From the NCBI RefSeq assembly GCF_022698165.1, contig NZ_JALDAY010000013.1, positions 248,001 through 312,000 of the forward strand: a DNA stretch of 64,000 nucleotides, read 5' to 3'. Below, piece by piece: positions 8,630 through 17,313 of the stretch (position 1 is the stretch's first letter; each line of letters begins with the position of its first letter). The translations under genes and the position numbers were made by a program. The stretch is from Streptomyces cylindrosporus. Its GTDB lineage: Bacteria > Actinomycetota > Actinomycetes > Streptomycetales > Streptomycetaceae. The notes beneath the pieces were generated by a model that had not been told where the DNA came from, ran no database searches, and saw only the letters and a program-made list of their open reading frames with translations.

Positions 8630-8684
8630 AACCCGATGCTGGACACCCTCCCTTCATCCACCGCCAGACTTCGGAACTACTCAT

Positions 8685-9557
8685 CTAGGCGTCGGCAGAT
8701 TCGGGGTTCGGTTGCAGCAGCGCCTGGGCTACCTCCTGCAGCTGGACCCCTCTACTTGCCTTGACCAGGACGACGTCGCCGGACCGGAGCGTCGTGCGCA
8801 GCAGATGCAGGACCGCATCCCGATCGCGAAGGCGCACGGCTCGCGCGCCGGCGCTGCTGACGCCCTGCTACATCCATGCGGCTTCGTCGTTCCCTCCCAC
8901 CAGGATGATCCGATCCAGGTCCAGCCCGGCGGCGTACCGCCCGGGTTCCTCGTGCGCCTTCTGCGCGTCCTCCCCGAGCTCGTTCATCCGTGCGAGCACG
9001 GCGACCGCGCGCTGGTTGCAGCCGCGGGCCATGGAAGCGATCGCGTTGAGGGAGTGCGGGTTCGCGTTGTAGGCGTCGTTGACGACCGCGACCCCGTCCG
9101 CGCGGGTGGTGGTCTCCATCCGTCGGCGCGATCGGGGAAGGGTAGCCGGCAGGCTGGCCGCGATCTCTTCGGCCGACAATCCGGTCTCACGGCCGACGGC
9201 GGCGGCAGTCAGGCTGTTGTAGACGTGGACCTCGCCGATGAACTGGAGGGTCACGCGGGTGCTGCCGTCGGGTGTCAGCAGCGTGTACGACGGCCGCCTG
9301 TGGCCATCGACCGTGACGTCTGGGGCGCGGACTGTGGCTGGCTCCCCGCGGCCGTAGGTGACGATGCGTTCTCGGGTGAGGTTCAGCATCTCCCGCGCGA
9401 ACGCGTCATCTCCGTTCAGGACGGCGAGCCCGCCCGGCTGGAGAGCTTCGATGATCTCGTCCTTGGCCTGCCCGATATTCGCTCGGCTGCCGAACGCGCC
9501 GAGATGCGCGGTGGCGACGTTGGTGACGACGCTGATGTCCGACTCGGCGATCCGTCG
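8685..9557 (-). pseudogene. murF: murF-like Mur ligase, central and C-terminal remnant
   Basis: The minus strand encodes the middle and end of a UDP-MurNAc-tripeptide:D-Ala-D-Ala ligase: ISVVTNVATAHLGAFGSR, AVLNGDDAFA, VVNDAYNANPHSL and ILVGGNDEA. A TAG at 8868-8870 stops the frame, but the same frame continues to VLVKASRGVQLQEVAQALL, the usual C-terminus, ending at 8685. The N-terminal UDP-binding domain and the ATP P-loop are absent; the gene is joined upstream to IS3 orfA. A full murF must exist elsewhere if the function is essential, so this is probably a spare or antibiotic-cluster copy that decayed. Confidence 0.75.
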
Positions 9558-9884
9558 ATGAACGCTACGAGCGCGTGTGTGGCCGGTCGAGCTCGGCCGC
9601 GAAAACGCCGAGGCCGCCTTGAGGATCTCGTTCGCCCGCTTCAGCTCGGCGATCTCCTTCTTGAGGGCCTTGACCTGCGCGGCCTCCTCGGTGGTCGTCC
9701 CCGGCCGCTGCCCGGTGCCGATTTGGTCCTGGCGGATCCACTTGCGCAGCGTCTCGCGCGAACCGATGCCGAGCTTCTCCATCACCGCGTTCAGTGCGGC
9801 CGTCTCGTTCGGATGGTCGTCGCGGATCTCCGCGACCATGCGGACCGCGCGCTTGCGCAACTCGGGGCAGGCCGGACCCTCCAC
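9558..9884 (-). mobile_element. IS3-family orfA remnant fused to murF
   Basis: The first ~100 residues of the open frame match IS3 orfA: LRKRAVRMVAEIRDDHPNE, GSRETLRKWIRQDQ (helix-turn-helix), then EIAELKRANEILKAASAF (leucine-zipper end). In the normal frame the next codons would read FAAELDRPHTRS-stop; a single T missing from the T run shifts the frame, bypasses that stop and leads into the murF frame. orfB is gone apart from a few bases, which points to an IS-mediated adjacent deletion. The product would be a non-functional chimera. Confidence 0.7.
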
Positions 9885-9892
9885 CTCACCCG

Positions 9893-10041
9893 GGGCGATT
9901 CACTGAAGGACGCCGGCCTCGGCGTGCCGATCCGGACACTGATCAACTGGCCGTCGGATCCGGAGCACAATATCCGGCGCAGCTACGGAGACCTCATCCA
10001 CACCGCCTACGAGAACGCACGATGGGCGGATCCCGCTGTGA
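9893..10041 (+). other. Unrecognised coding remnant
   Basis: A plus-strand stretch reads LKDAGLGVPIRTLINWPSD and continues IRRSYGDLIHTAYENARWA, which looks like real protein, but I do not recognise its family and no start codon or intact gene surrounds it. It lies between the IS3 remnant and the first catabolic operon, and overlaps the MBL gene end. Confidence 0.25.
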
Positions 10042-10849
10042 GCGCCTGGGGCCGTCCTGGCGAGAGGCGGCGGATGAACTCGGGCCAGAAGACCGGGTCG
10101 TGCCCCGGGACCAGTTCGTACCCCTTCTCCTGCGCCAGCCGCTTGAGATGCCGGACGGGTTCCAGGGTCGCCTCCGGAGGGACGCCGATCGATGTGCCGG
10201 CGGGGCGCTCATCGACGAGGTTCTCGGTCAGGTCGGCCGCGTCGCAGGCGAACACGTATCCGCCGCCGTCGGCGAGGTCCACCACGAAACTCTGGTGGCC
10301 GGGGGTGTGCCCGGCAGTCAGGACGGCCGTGACGCCCGGTGCGATCTCCCGGTCGCCGTCGGCGAGCCGCCAGTCGATGCGGGGGTCGTCGAAGTCCACC
10401 CGGAAGATCGTCTCGCGCTCCACCTCGGGCCGCCCCGACAGCCCGAACTCCAGCTCGGCGCGCTGGATGTGCACGGGCACCCGGCCCGCGAAATGCTTCA
10501 ACCCACCGGCGTGGTCGGCGTGCAGATGACTGACGGCGACCGCCGTGATGTCCTCCACCGTGAGCCCGACGACGGCCAGCGCCTCGGGCAGCGGCTCACC
10601 GGGACCGGGAAGTTCCGGCTGGTAGGAGGGGGAGGGGTAGTAGCGCCGGCGCAGCGCGGGGTCGCGGAGCAGGGCCGTGTTGAATCCGGTGTCCAGCAGC
10701 AGCCACCCCTCCTCGGTCTCCAGCAGCACCCCCGGCACAGGTTCCCGCACCCGTTCCCCGTACGGTGCGCCGTGCACCGACACCGATCTGGGCAGGTCCT
10801 CCCAGCCGAGGAGAAGGGGCAGGACGCGCCGTACACCACGTCGGGTCAT
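10007..10849 (-). CDS. MBL-fold hydrolase, N-acyl-homoserine-lactonase-like
   Basis: A 280-residue metallo-beta-lactamase-fold protein with complete metal ligands: HLHADH at residues 108-113, His181 in AGHTPGHQ, Asp203 in FACDAADL and His250 in VPGHDPV. Overall order and length match the lactonase branch (AiiA-like), which opens lactone rings, but members with other substrates exist. It is the last gene of the P1 operon, 60 bp after the reductase, so it may open a ring formed by the Rieske oxygenase. The start is ATG at 10849. It is not obviously secreted. Confidence 0.87.
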   Translation of the reverse strand: MTRRGVRRVLPLLLGWEDLPRSVSVHGAPYGERVREPVPGVLLETEEGWLLLDTGFNTALLRDPALRRRYYPSPSYQPELPGPGEPLPEALAVVGLTVEDITAVAVSHLHADHAGGLKHFAGRVPVHIQRAELEFGLSGRPEVERETIFRVDFDDPRIDWRLADGDREIAPGVTAVLTAGHTPGHQSFVVDLADGGGYVFACDAADLTENLVDERPAGTSIGVPPEATLEPVRHLKRLAQEKGYELVPGHDPVFWPEFIRRLSPGRPQALTAGSAHRAFS

Positions 10850-10909
10850 GGTGCTCCGTCCGTCGTCGGGGAGTTCGGGGAGTTCGGGGAGTGCGGGAAT
10901 CCGGGGGAT

Positions 10910-11881
10910 TCAGAGGTCGAGTTCGAGGAGGGGGGACGCGGCGCGGCTGACGCAGATCATCATCGTCGTGGCGGTCGCCCGTTCCTCGGGCCCGAGCACC
11001 GAGTCACGGTGGTCGGGGGTGCCCGCCAGGACAGACGTCTCACAGCTGCCGCAGTAGCCCTCCTCGCAGGAGTAGGACACGTCCGGTACCCGGTCCCGTA
11101 CGACCTCCAGCACCGACCGGTCCGCCGGCACCGCCAGCCGCAGCCCCGTCCGCCGCAGCAGGACCTCGAACCGCCCCTGTTCCGTGTTCTGCGGTGCGTC
11201 TGCGGCCGGGCTGAACCGCTCGACATGCAGCGGACGCGGCGGTACGGCCGTGCGGCACAGCTCGGCCACCGCGTTCAGCATCGCCGCGGGACCGCACGCG
11301 TACACGGCGTGGCCGGGCGGGGCGGCGGCGAGTTCCGCGGCGAGGTCGGGCAGGCCCGCCTCGTCCTGGGGAACCAGTCGGACCCGGTCGCCGCCGAGCA
11401 CGGCTAGTTCCCCGGCGTAGATGAGGCGGGAGCGGTCCCGGGCGCCCAGGACGAGCCGCCACGGCAGACCGGCAGCGGCCAGCGCGCGGGCCATGGGCAG
11501 CAGCGGGGTGACGCCGATGCCGCCGGCCAGCAGGAGATACCCGGGGGCCGGCAGCAGTGGGAAGCGGTTGACCGGGCCGTCCACCGTCAACTCCCGTCCC
11601 ACGAGGGCCGTTTCATGCAGCTCCCGGGAGCCGCCGCGGCTGTCCGGCGCGCGATGCACGGCGATCGTCCAGACAGCGAGGTCTTGTGGATCCCCGCACA
11701 GCGAGTACGCGCGGCGCAGTCCCGAGGGCAGGGTGAGTTCCACATGGGCGCCGGGCTCCCACGGGGGCAGCGGCAGCCCGTCCCGCCGGGTCAGCCGCAG
11801 CTCGACGACCTCCTCGGCGATCCAGCGGGCCTGGCGGACCAGAAGGCGCGCGGAGTGCGGTGCGCGCGGGTCAGAAGACAC
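10910..11881 (-). CDS. Phthalate-dioxygenase-reductase-type ferredoxin reductase
   Basis: A 323-residue electron-transfer protein in the VanB/PDR layout: an FMN/FAD-binding barrel with RRAYSLCGDP, an NAD-binding domain with LLLAGGIGVTPLLPMARAL and VYACGPAAMLNAV, and a C-terminal plant-type 2Fe-2S domain with CEEGYCGSC plus a distal Cys in MMICVSRA. It most likely supplies electrons to the Rieske oxygenase of the same operon. The GTG start at 11881 overlaps the upstream stop by 11 bases, showing tight coupling. Confidence 0.92.
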   Translation of the reverse strand: MSSDPRAPHSARLLVRQARWIAEEVVELRLTRRDGLPLPPWEPGAHVELTLPSGLRRAYSLCGDPQDLAVWTIAVHRAPDSRGGSRELHETALVGRELTVDGPVNRFPLLPAPGYLLLAGGIGVTPLLPMARALAAAGLPWRLVLGARDRSRLIYAGELAVLGGDRVRLVPQDEAGLPDLAAELAAAPPGHAVYACGPAAMLNAVAELCRTAVPPRPLHVERFSPAADAPQNTEQGRFEVLLRRTGLRLAVPADRSVLEVVRDRVPDVSYSCEEGYCGSCETSVLAGTPDHRDSVLGPEERATATTMMICVSRAASPLLELDL

Positions 11882-13334
11882 GGAAGTACTCCCGTTGTTC
11901 CCAGTCGGTGACCTCCTGGTCGAACCGGGCGATCTCGGCCCGCTTGACGCTCGTGTAGTAGGCCACGAAGTCCTTGCCCAGCCGCTCGGTCAGCTCCCGG
12001 TCGGCCTCCAGCGCGTCGAGCGCCTCGCCGAGCGAGCGTGGCAGCGGCTCCGCCCGGGTCGCGTACGGCTCGTCGGCCGCCCGCCCCGGGTCCAGACCGC
12101 GCACCACTCCGTCCAGACCGGCCGCGAGCTGGGAGGCGAGATAGAGATAGGGATTGGCGGCCGGTTCGCCGATGCGATTCTCCAGCCGGGTGGACGACGG
12201 ACTGTCGCCCAGCACCCGCACCATCGCGCCCCGGTTGTCCCGCCCCCACACCGCGCGGTCCGGCGCGAGCGACAGCGCCCGAAACCGTTTGAACCCGTTG
12301 AGGGTGGGCGTCGAGAGCGCGCTGGTGGCACGGGCGTGGCGCAGCAGCCCGCCCAGGAAGGCGTTGCCGTACGGCGACAGCCCCGGCCCGCCGACGACAG
12401 GACCGGCGCCGGCATCGGGCCCGGTCCGCGCATCGGTCTCCGGGGCGAAGACGCCCACGTCGCCGCGGACCATGCTCTGGTGCAGGTGCCAGCCGCTGGA
12501 GAACACCCCGGGCAGATGGGGCCGGCACATGAAGGTCGCGTGGTGGCCGTGCCGTGCGGCGACCTGCTTGACGGCGCTGCGCAGCAGCACCATCGCGTCC
12601 GCCGTGCCCAGTCCGTCGGCGGGCCGCAGGGTCAATTCGACCTGGCTCGGCCCGAACTCGACCTCCAGGGTCCGCAGCGGCAGCCCCAGCTCTTCGAGCG
12701 TGCCGCGCAACACGTCCAGCATCGGGTCGAGTTCGTCGTAGCGCAGCTCGCTCAGGTACTGGTAGCCGTGGTTGAGCATGCCCACCTCGGGCGCCGCGCC
12801 CGGTTGTCCCAGGTCGGCCGCGCCCAGCCGCGGGTCGTCCAGCCGGAACAGGTGGAACTCCACCTCCAGGCCGGTACGGTAGGTGAGCCCGTCGGCCTGC
12901 GCCAGCACCGAGCGCAGCAGCCCGCGCGTGCACAGCGGGACCGGGGCGCCGGAGGTGAACCGCAGATCGCACAGCAGCCAGCCGGTGCCCGGCGACCACG
13001 GCAGCATCCGGAAGGTGAGCGGGTCGGGCACCATCACCATGTCGGCCGCGCCACGCAGTTCGGGCAGCCCGAGCGGGACCTCCCGGGTGAACAGCGGGAA
13101 CACGGTACGCCCCGAGGTGTCCTTGGCCAGCAGGGAGGACGCGATGCCGGTGCCCTCGCGCAGCACGGCGGACACCTCGGAGGCGGTGACGGTCTTGCCG
13201 CGCAGCAGCCCGTGCTGGTCGGCGAAGACCAGCCGCACCACCTTCAGCCCGCCGCCCCCGGCGCGGTCGCGGATCTCCTCGGCGGCGGCCGCCTGCTCGG
13301 CCGTCCACCCCGCGTGACGTTCGATGAAGTCCAC
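11871..13334 (-). CDS. Glutamine-synthetase-family ligase (probable gamma-glutamyl-amine synthetase)
   Basis: A 487-residue protein with the GS fold: an N-terminal beta-grasp with VRLVFADQHGLLRGK, catalytic TGLEVEFHLF, the ATP/metal segment SSGWHLHQSM in place of the usual SGMHxHxSL, then NRGAMVRV and RLENRIGEPAANPYLYLASQ. These features and length fit GlnA-like enzymes that glutamylate amines (PuuA, IpuC, aniline-type) better than nitrogen-assimilating GS. The chosen start is GTG at 13334; the frame is open far upstream, but that part is antiparallel to Rieske coding sequence. It lies between oxygenase and reductase, so it probably activates or protects the amine substrate of this pathway. 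Confidence 0.88.
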   Translation of the reverse strand: MDFIERHAGWTAEQAAAAEEIRDRAGGGGLKVVRLVFADQHGLLRGKTVTASEVSAVLREGTGIASSLLAKDTSGRTVFPLFTREVPLGLPELRGAADMVMVPDPLTFRMLPWSPGTGWLLCDLRFTSGAPVPLCTRGLLRSVLAQADGLTYRTGLEVEFHLFRLDDPRLGAADLGQPGAAPEVGMLNHGYQYLSELRYDELDPMLDVLRGTLEELGLPLRTLEVEFGPSQVELTLRPADGLGTADAMVLLRSAVKQVAARHGHHATFMCRPHLPGVFSSGWHLHQSMVRGDVGVFAPETDARTGPDAGAGPVVGGPGLSPYGNAFLGGLLRHARATSALSTPTLNGFKRFRALSLAPDRAVWGRDNRGAMVRVLGDSPSSTRLENRIGEPAANPYLYLASQLAAGLDGVVRGLDPGRAADEPYATRAEPLPRSLGEALDALEADRELTERLGKDFVAYYTSVKRAEIARFDQEVTDWEQREYFRVF

Positions 13335-13339
13335 CGCGG

Positions 13340-14692
13340 TCAGCCGTCCGTTCCGGCGGCCTGCGCCCAGCCACTCTCGGCCCGCTGCTTCGCGGTCACG
13401 GCGGTCCAGTGCTCGGCCCAGCCCTCGGTGGGACCGATGCCGTCCAGGGTGACCGGACCGCGCAGCCCGGCCGCGCGCTCTGCGGGCAGCACCAACGGCG
13501 GGTCCTCGCCCCGCTCGACGGCGGTTATCGCCTCGCCCAGCATGCGCCTGTACATCACGATCGCCTTGTCGGAGCGGCCCAGGTGCTCGCGGGTGCGGTC
13601 CTGGATCGCGCCCTGGCCCTCCACCGCCCACTGGTCGTGCACGTTGATGTCGGTGCCGAGCCCGGTGTAGGTCGTGGCCAGCTGCTCGACGGGGTCGTAG
13701 CCGTAGCCGTTGGAGCGGCCGAAGCGCGGGCGGTAGTCGGGCAGGGTGACCGCGTCGACCCGCTGCCGGCGCATCTCCGCCCGATCTACGGGACCGCCGA
13801 CGCTGGTGAACTGGGCGTACCAGTAGCAGGAGGCGTCGTCGATCGGCACGTGCCACTGGGTGATCGCGGTGTCGGCGTCCAGCGGGATGTGGAAGCCGTG
13901 CGGGAACACCTGGTGGGTGACCCGGACATGGGTGCGGCTGCCGTCCATCGGGCGGCCCTCGGTGTCGGTGCCGTCCAGCGTGCGCAGCGCCGTGATCCGG
14001 ATGCCGTACGGGGTGCGGACGGCGTCGATGTCGGGGCGGCCGTACTCCCGCAGGATCTTCGTCATCGGCAGGTCGGTGCCCCGGGAGGCGGCCCGGAACT
14101 GCCTGCCGTAGCTCTCCGAGGGGTCCTCGTCCTGGAAGAAGCGGTGCAGGTACGAGGCGTGCGCGGGGTCGATGCCGACCTCCAGGGCCTGGAGCCAGTT
14201 GCACTCCAGCAGGCCCTTCCAGGCGAAGGTGTGCCCGGCGGGGGCCTCGAAGCAGTCCAGCGCGGGCAGTTGGGGCGGCTCGCCGGGGCCGAGGTAGCCC
14301 CAGATCACGCCGTTGATCTCGCGCACCGGGTAACTGCCCAGCCGGACCCGGGCGGCGAGGTTGCCGCCGGCCGGTTCGGCCGGGGTGTCCAGACAGGTGC
14401 CGTCCCGGCCGAAGAGCCAGCCGTGGAAGCAGCAGCGCAGCCCGCCGTCCTCCAGCCGGCCCAGCGCCAGATCGGCTCCCCGGTGCGGACAGCCCCGGTC
14501 GACCAGACCGAGCTCACCGTCCCCGTCCCGGAACAGGACGAGGTCCTGCCCCAGCACCTTCGGGGCCACCAGGGGCCGTACGCCGTCGAGTTCCTCGCTC
14601 AGGGCGACGGGCTGCCAGTACCGGCGCATCCAGGCCCCGGCAGGCGTGCCCGGGCCCGTCCTGGTGAGCCGTACGTTCTCTTCCTCACGCAT
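13340..14692 (-). CDS. Rieske non-haem iron oxygenase, large subunit
   Basis: A 450-residue aromatic-ring-hydroxylating type oxygenase. The Rieske site is Cys68-Pro-His70 and Cys87-x2-His90 (CPHRGADLALG then CCFHGWLFG). The mononuclear iron site is GIDPAHASYLHRFF, with the His-x4-His spacing. No small subunit is encoded nearby, as in three-component oxygenases of the phenoxybenzoate/vanillate type that use a PDR reductase like the one at 10910. The ATG at 14692 has GAGAGG upstream; an in-frame extension to 14764 would run through the operator. It is the first gene of P1, 40-75 bp downstream of the GntR boxes. Confidence 0.93.
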   Translation of the reverse strand: MREEENVRLTRTGPGTPAGAWMRRYWQPVALSEELDGVRPLVAPKVLGQDLVLFRDGDGELGLVDRGCPHRGADLALGRLEDGGLRCCFHGWLFGRDGTCLDTPAEPAGGNLAARVRLGSYPVREINGVIWGYLGPGEPPQLPALDCFEAPAGHTFAWKGLLECNWLQALEVGIDPAHASYLHRFFQDEDPSESYGRQFRAASRGTDLPMTKILREYGRPDIDAVRTPYGIRITALRTLDGTDTEGRPMDGSRTHVRVTHQVFPHGFHIPLDADTAITQWHVPIDDASCYWYAQFTSVGGPVDRAEMRRQRVDAVTLPDYRPRFGRSNGYGYDPVEQLATTYTGLGTDINVHDQWAVEGQGAIQDRTREHLGRSDKAIVMYRRMLGEAITAVERGEDPPLVLPAERAAGLRGPVTLDGIGPTEGWAEHWTAVTAKQRAESGWAQAAGTDG

Positions 14693-14732
14693 CTGACGCC
14701 TCTCTGTCCCGGTCACGAAGACCGTAGCGATG

Positions 14733-14765
14733 AAAGGATCCAGGGTGGCAATAATTGGATCCAAT
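14733..14765. promoter_or_regulatory. P1 tandem GntR operator boxes
   Basis: A perfect 12-bp palindrome, ATTGGATCCAAT, lies at 14754-14765, and a weaker AAAGGATCCAGG at 14733-14744. Centres are 21 bp apart. They stand directly upstream of the Rieske gene (start 14692). The same pair occurs at P2 and P3. Binding by the GntR at 19843 is inferred. Confidence 0.75.
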
Positions 14766-15354
14766 ATTTACGTGGGTGTAACAGCACCTCCCGGCGGCGG
14801 ACGCCATCAGCAGGCCCGCCGCGACCCGTCCGTCGGCCGCCATCAGCGCGAAGGACCGGGCGAGTTCGGGCCCCGGCCCGTCGAGCCCGTGCAGCGGCGG
14901 CAGGTGCCAGGCGTACGCCGACACCGTCCAGGCCACCGCCCCCAGCCGGGTCGTGCCAAGCTCCCGAGCGGACGGCGTCCCGGTCGCGGCGACGGCGCGC
15001 GTCGGCAGGGCCGGTCCCAGCACCGCCGGCGACTCGAAGCGGACCATCGCCCACATGTGCGCGTCCATCCCGCTCGGCGCCCGCACCAGCAGCAGCGGGA
15101 CGGCGAGCACACGCCGCCCGGTCGGCTGCCGCGCCACCGGCACCCGCACGACCCGGAGGGCGGGCCGTGCCAGAGCCGTCGTCACCATGAGCGCGGCCCC
15201 CACCAGCCGGACGGCGACGGTCGGATACGCGGCGCCGGACCCGCCGCCCACCGCCGGGGGCCCGCGTGCCCGCCGCTCGACGGGGCGCCGGCGGTGAGCG
15301 GGGCGGCACCCGCCACGAGCAGCACGGTGAGCGCGGCGAACGGCTGCGCCGTGG
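14766..15354 (-). pseudogene. Possible decayed membrane-protein gene
   Basis: Between P1 and the copper amine oxidase the minus strand shows hydrophobic stretches in two frames: AQPFAALTVLLVAGAAPLTA in one, and VRLVGAALMVTTALARP then WTVSAYAWHLPPLHGL in another. A single frameshift near 15250 would join them. The last part faintly recalls CtaG-like membrane proteins, but I cannot assign a family. No start with a ribosome site is convincing, so this may be a broken gene or chance. Confidence 0.3.
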
Positions 15355-17313
15355 TCATCCGGCGCAGCAGTGCCCGCTGTCCGGGTCCGGTGCGGTGGCC
15401 GGCGGGTGGCAGGAGACCGGTGCCGGGACGTCCAGCGCGGGGTTGCGGTCGAAGAAGCCGTCGGGCTCCAGCCGCAGCCTGGCCCGGGCCACCGGCATCA
15501 CCGGCCACTCCTCGGGACGCGGGAAATGGTGGGAGCCGACGGTCGCCCACAGCACCAACTCCGTGCCGTCCAGCGCGCGGTCCTCCTCCTGCCAGCGGTG
15601 CACCCCGTCTGCTCCGGGTTCGGCCTGGTTGGGGTACTCGCCCGCCACGAACCGCCGCGCGGGGTCGTACTCCGTCGCCCACAGCTGCTTTGCCACGAAC
15701 GGTGCCCGCCGCGCGCACACACTGTCCGGACGCACCGGCAGCACCGCCGTGTTCTCCACATGCACCCGGTACGCGGTCGGCTCACCCATCCGGTTGCGCG
15801 CCTCGGTGCTCTCCACCCGCCAGTGCAGGGCCCGCGAGGGGTCCGTGGATCGCCCGCCCTCCGCTTCGCTGAGCACCGGCCGCAGCACGGTGCGCGCCGC
15901 GTTGCCGTACGGGTCGAGCGCCGGGTCGCTCTCGTGTTCGGCGGTCACCTCGACCAGTCGATTGGCCGTTCCGTCCACCGCCATGTCCAGTCGTACGGCG
16001 AAGAAGTGCTGGTGGTTGGTGACCGCCACGTTCGGGGCCACCCGCCGGGCGTACGGCGTCTCCTCGTCCTCCGTGACACCGGTCGCGGACAGGATGCCGG
16101 TCATCTTGATCTCCAGCATGACCGAGCCGTCCTGGTACAAGGACCAGTAGAAGCCGTAGTCGTAGTTGGCGACCGTCGCGAATGTCGAGATGATCAGCCG
16201 GCGGGAGCGGCGCACCTCGGTGCGGCCGGTGCGGCCGTCGTGGTGCTTCCAGAGGATCCCGTCGTCCTCCTCGTGCATGCAGACGGCGTTGGGGATGACC
16301 CGGGGCACGCCGTCGCCGCCGAGGACCGCCGCGTCGAAGTAGTGGATGACACCGAGGCAGTCGCAGCCCAGGGCGAGGGAGTTGGTGAGCGGTCCGGCGC
16401 CGTACTCGCCCCAGTCGAAGAAGTTCTTGCGGTACTGGGTGGAGGCGGTGTCGAAGTACGGCACGTACATCTCGTTGACCGAGGCCCGGCGGATCACCTC
16501 GCGCGGCCCCCTGCCGCCCGCGTCGAAGCTCAGGTCGTGCAGCACGAGCCCCTCGCGGTGGCTGAAGCCGACCCGTACCGACCAGCCCTGCCAGTCCACC
16601 CGCTGCCCGGTCACGGTGAAGCTCGGCCCCTCGGGCTGGACCACCTCCAGCGGCCTCAGACCCGCGCGCTCGCGCACGCTGCCGGCGCTGAACACGCCGG
16701 ACTCCCCGGAGAGCGGGACGACGCCGTGGTCCTCGATGTACAGCACCTCCATCGACTCCATGTCGATGATCGGCACCACGCCCTGTACAGGCCGCGCGTA
16801 GCCGTTGTCGTCCTCCGACTCGCGATGCCACACACTGCCCCAGGTCAGTCGGCGGCCCGGGTGCCCGGGCGGTTCGAAGCCGCCGATCGACTCCGGGTCG
16901 ACCATCACCAGCGACACGTCGTGGATACCGCGCAGCGCGAGCGCCTCCCGGAACCGCGGGTCCGCCCGGCACGCGGCGGCGGCCTGCCGGGCCTCCTCCG
17001 AGGAACAGCCGGGACTGCGCACGTCCAGCTCGCGCCAGGCCGTTGTACGCGGCTCCGCACCGAGCTCCAGGTCGACCTCGTACCCGAGGTGCGCGGAGGG
17101 GCAGATCACCACCGCGCGGGCCCGCCGGGCGTCGCCGGTGCGGGCGGTGCGGGCGTGGTGCTCGTCCAGAGCGACGCCCCAGAACCGGACGTCCTCGGTG
17201 ACCCGGACATCGTCCTTCAACACCTTGACGGCGACGGCCAGTTCGGCGGCGGACAGCGGATCCAGCGGGTGGGGTGCGGCAGCCGACTCGGGGCGGGGAG
17301 CGAGGGTGCTCAT
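15355..17313 (-). CDS. Copper-containing primary amine oxidase (TPQ)
   Basis: A 652-residue quinoprotein amine oxidase. The topaquinone precursor is Tyr384 in TVANYDYG, matching T-x-x-N-Y-D. The catalytic-base region is FFDWGEYG (Asp300). Copper ligands are visible as NHQHFF and SHHFPRPEEWPVMP. The ATG at 17313 is preceded by GGAAGGAAC; the open frame upstream belongs to the overlapping GGT-like gene. It oxidises a primary amine to aldehyde, ammonia and H2O2, and the regulon also encodes an aldehyde dehydrogenase. No signal peptide is visible, so it is probably cytoplasmic. It is the last gene of P2 and overlaps the GGT-like gene by 4 bases. Confidence 0.95.
   Translation of the reverse strand: MSTLAPRPESAAAPHPLDPLSAAELAVAVKVLKDDVRVTEDVRFWGVALDEHHARTARTGDARRARAVVICPSAHLGYEVDLELGAEPRTTAWRELDVRSPGCSSEEARQAAAACRADPRFREALALRGIHDVSLVMVDPESIGGFEPPGHPGRRLTWGSVWHRESEDDNGYARPVQGVVPIIDMESMEVLYIEDHGVVPLSGESGVFSAGSVRERAGLRPLEVVQPEGPSFTVTGQRVDWQGWSVRVGFSHREGLVLHDLSFDAGGRGPREVIRRASVNEMYVPYFDTASTQYRKNFFDWGEYGAGPLTNSLALGCDCLGVIHYFDAAVLGGDGVPRVIPNAVCMHEEDDGILWKHHDGRTGRTEVRRSRRLIISTFATVANYDYGFYWSLYQDGSVMLEIKMTGILSATGVTEDEETPYARRVAPNVAVTNHQHFFAVRLDMAVDGTANRLVEVTAEHESDPALDPYGNAARTVLRPVLSEAEGGRSTDPSRALHWRVESTEARNRMGEPTAYRVHVENTAVLPVRPDSVCARRAPFVAKQLWATEYDPARRFVAGEYPNQAEPGADGVHRWQEEDRALDGTELVLWATVGSHHFPRPEEWPVMPVARARLRLEPDGFFDRNPALDVPAPVSCHPPATAPDPDSGHCCAG

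Noticed and set aside
7705..8684. Terminal inverted repeats and target duplication of the IS982 element
   Set aside because: Only an imperfect possible pair was visible; ends cannot be fixed by eye.
8511..10529. A 672-codon plus-strand open frame across the IS982, murF and MBL region
   Set aside because: It is antisense to recognisable proteins, has no domain, and reflects high-GC codon bias.
11421..13670. A 749-codon plus-strand open frame opposite reductase, GS-like and Rieske genes
   Set aside because: Antisense shadow: Arg/Gln/Gly-rich with no motif or ribosome site.
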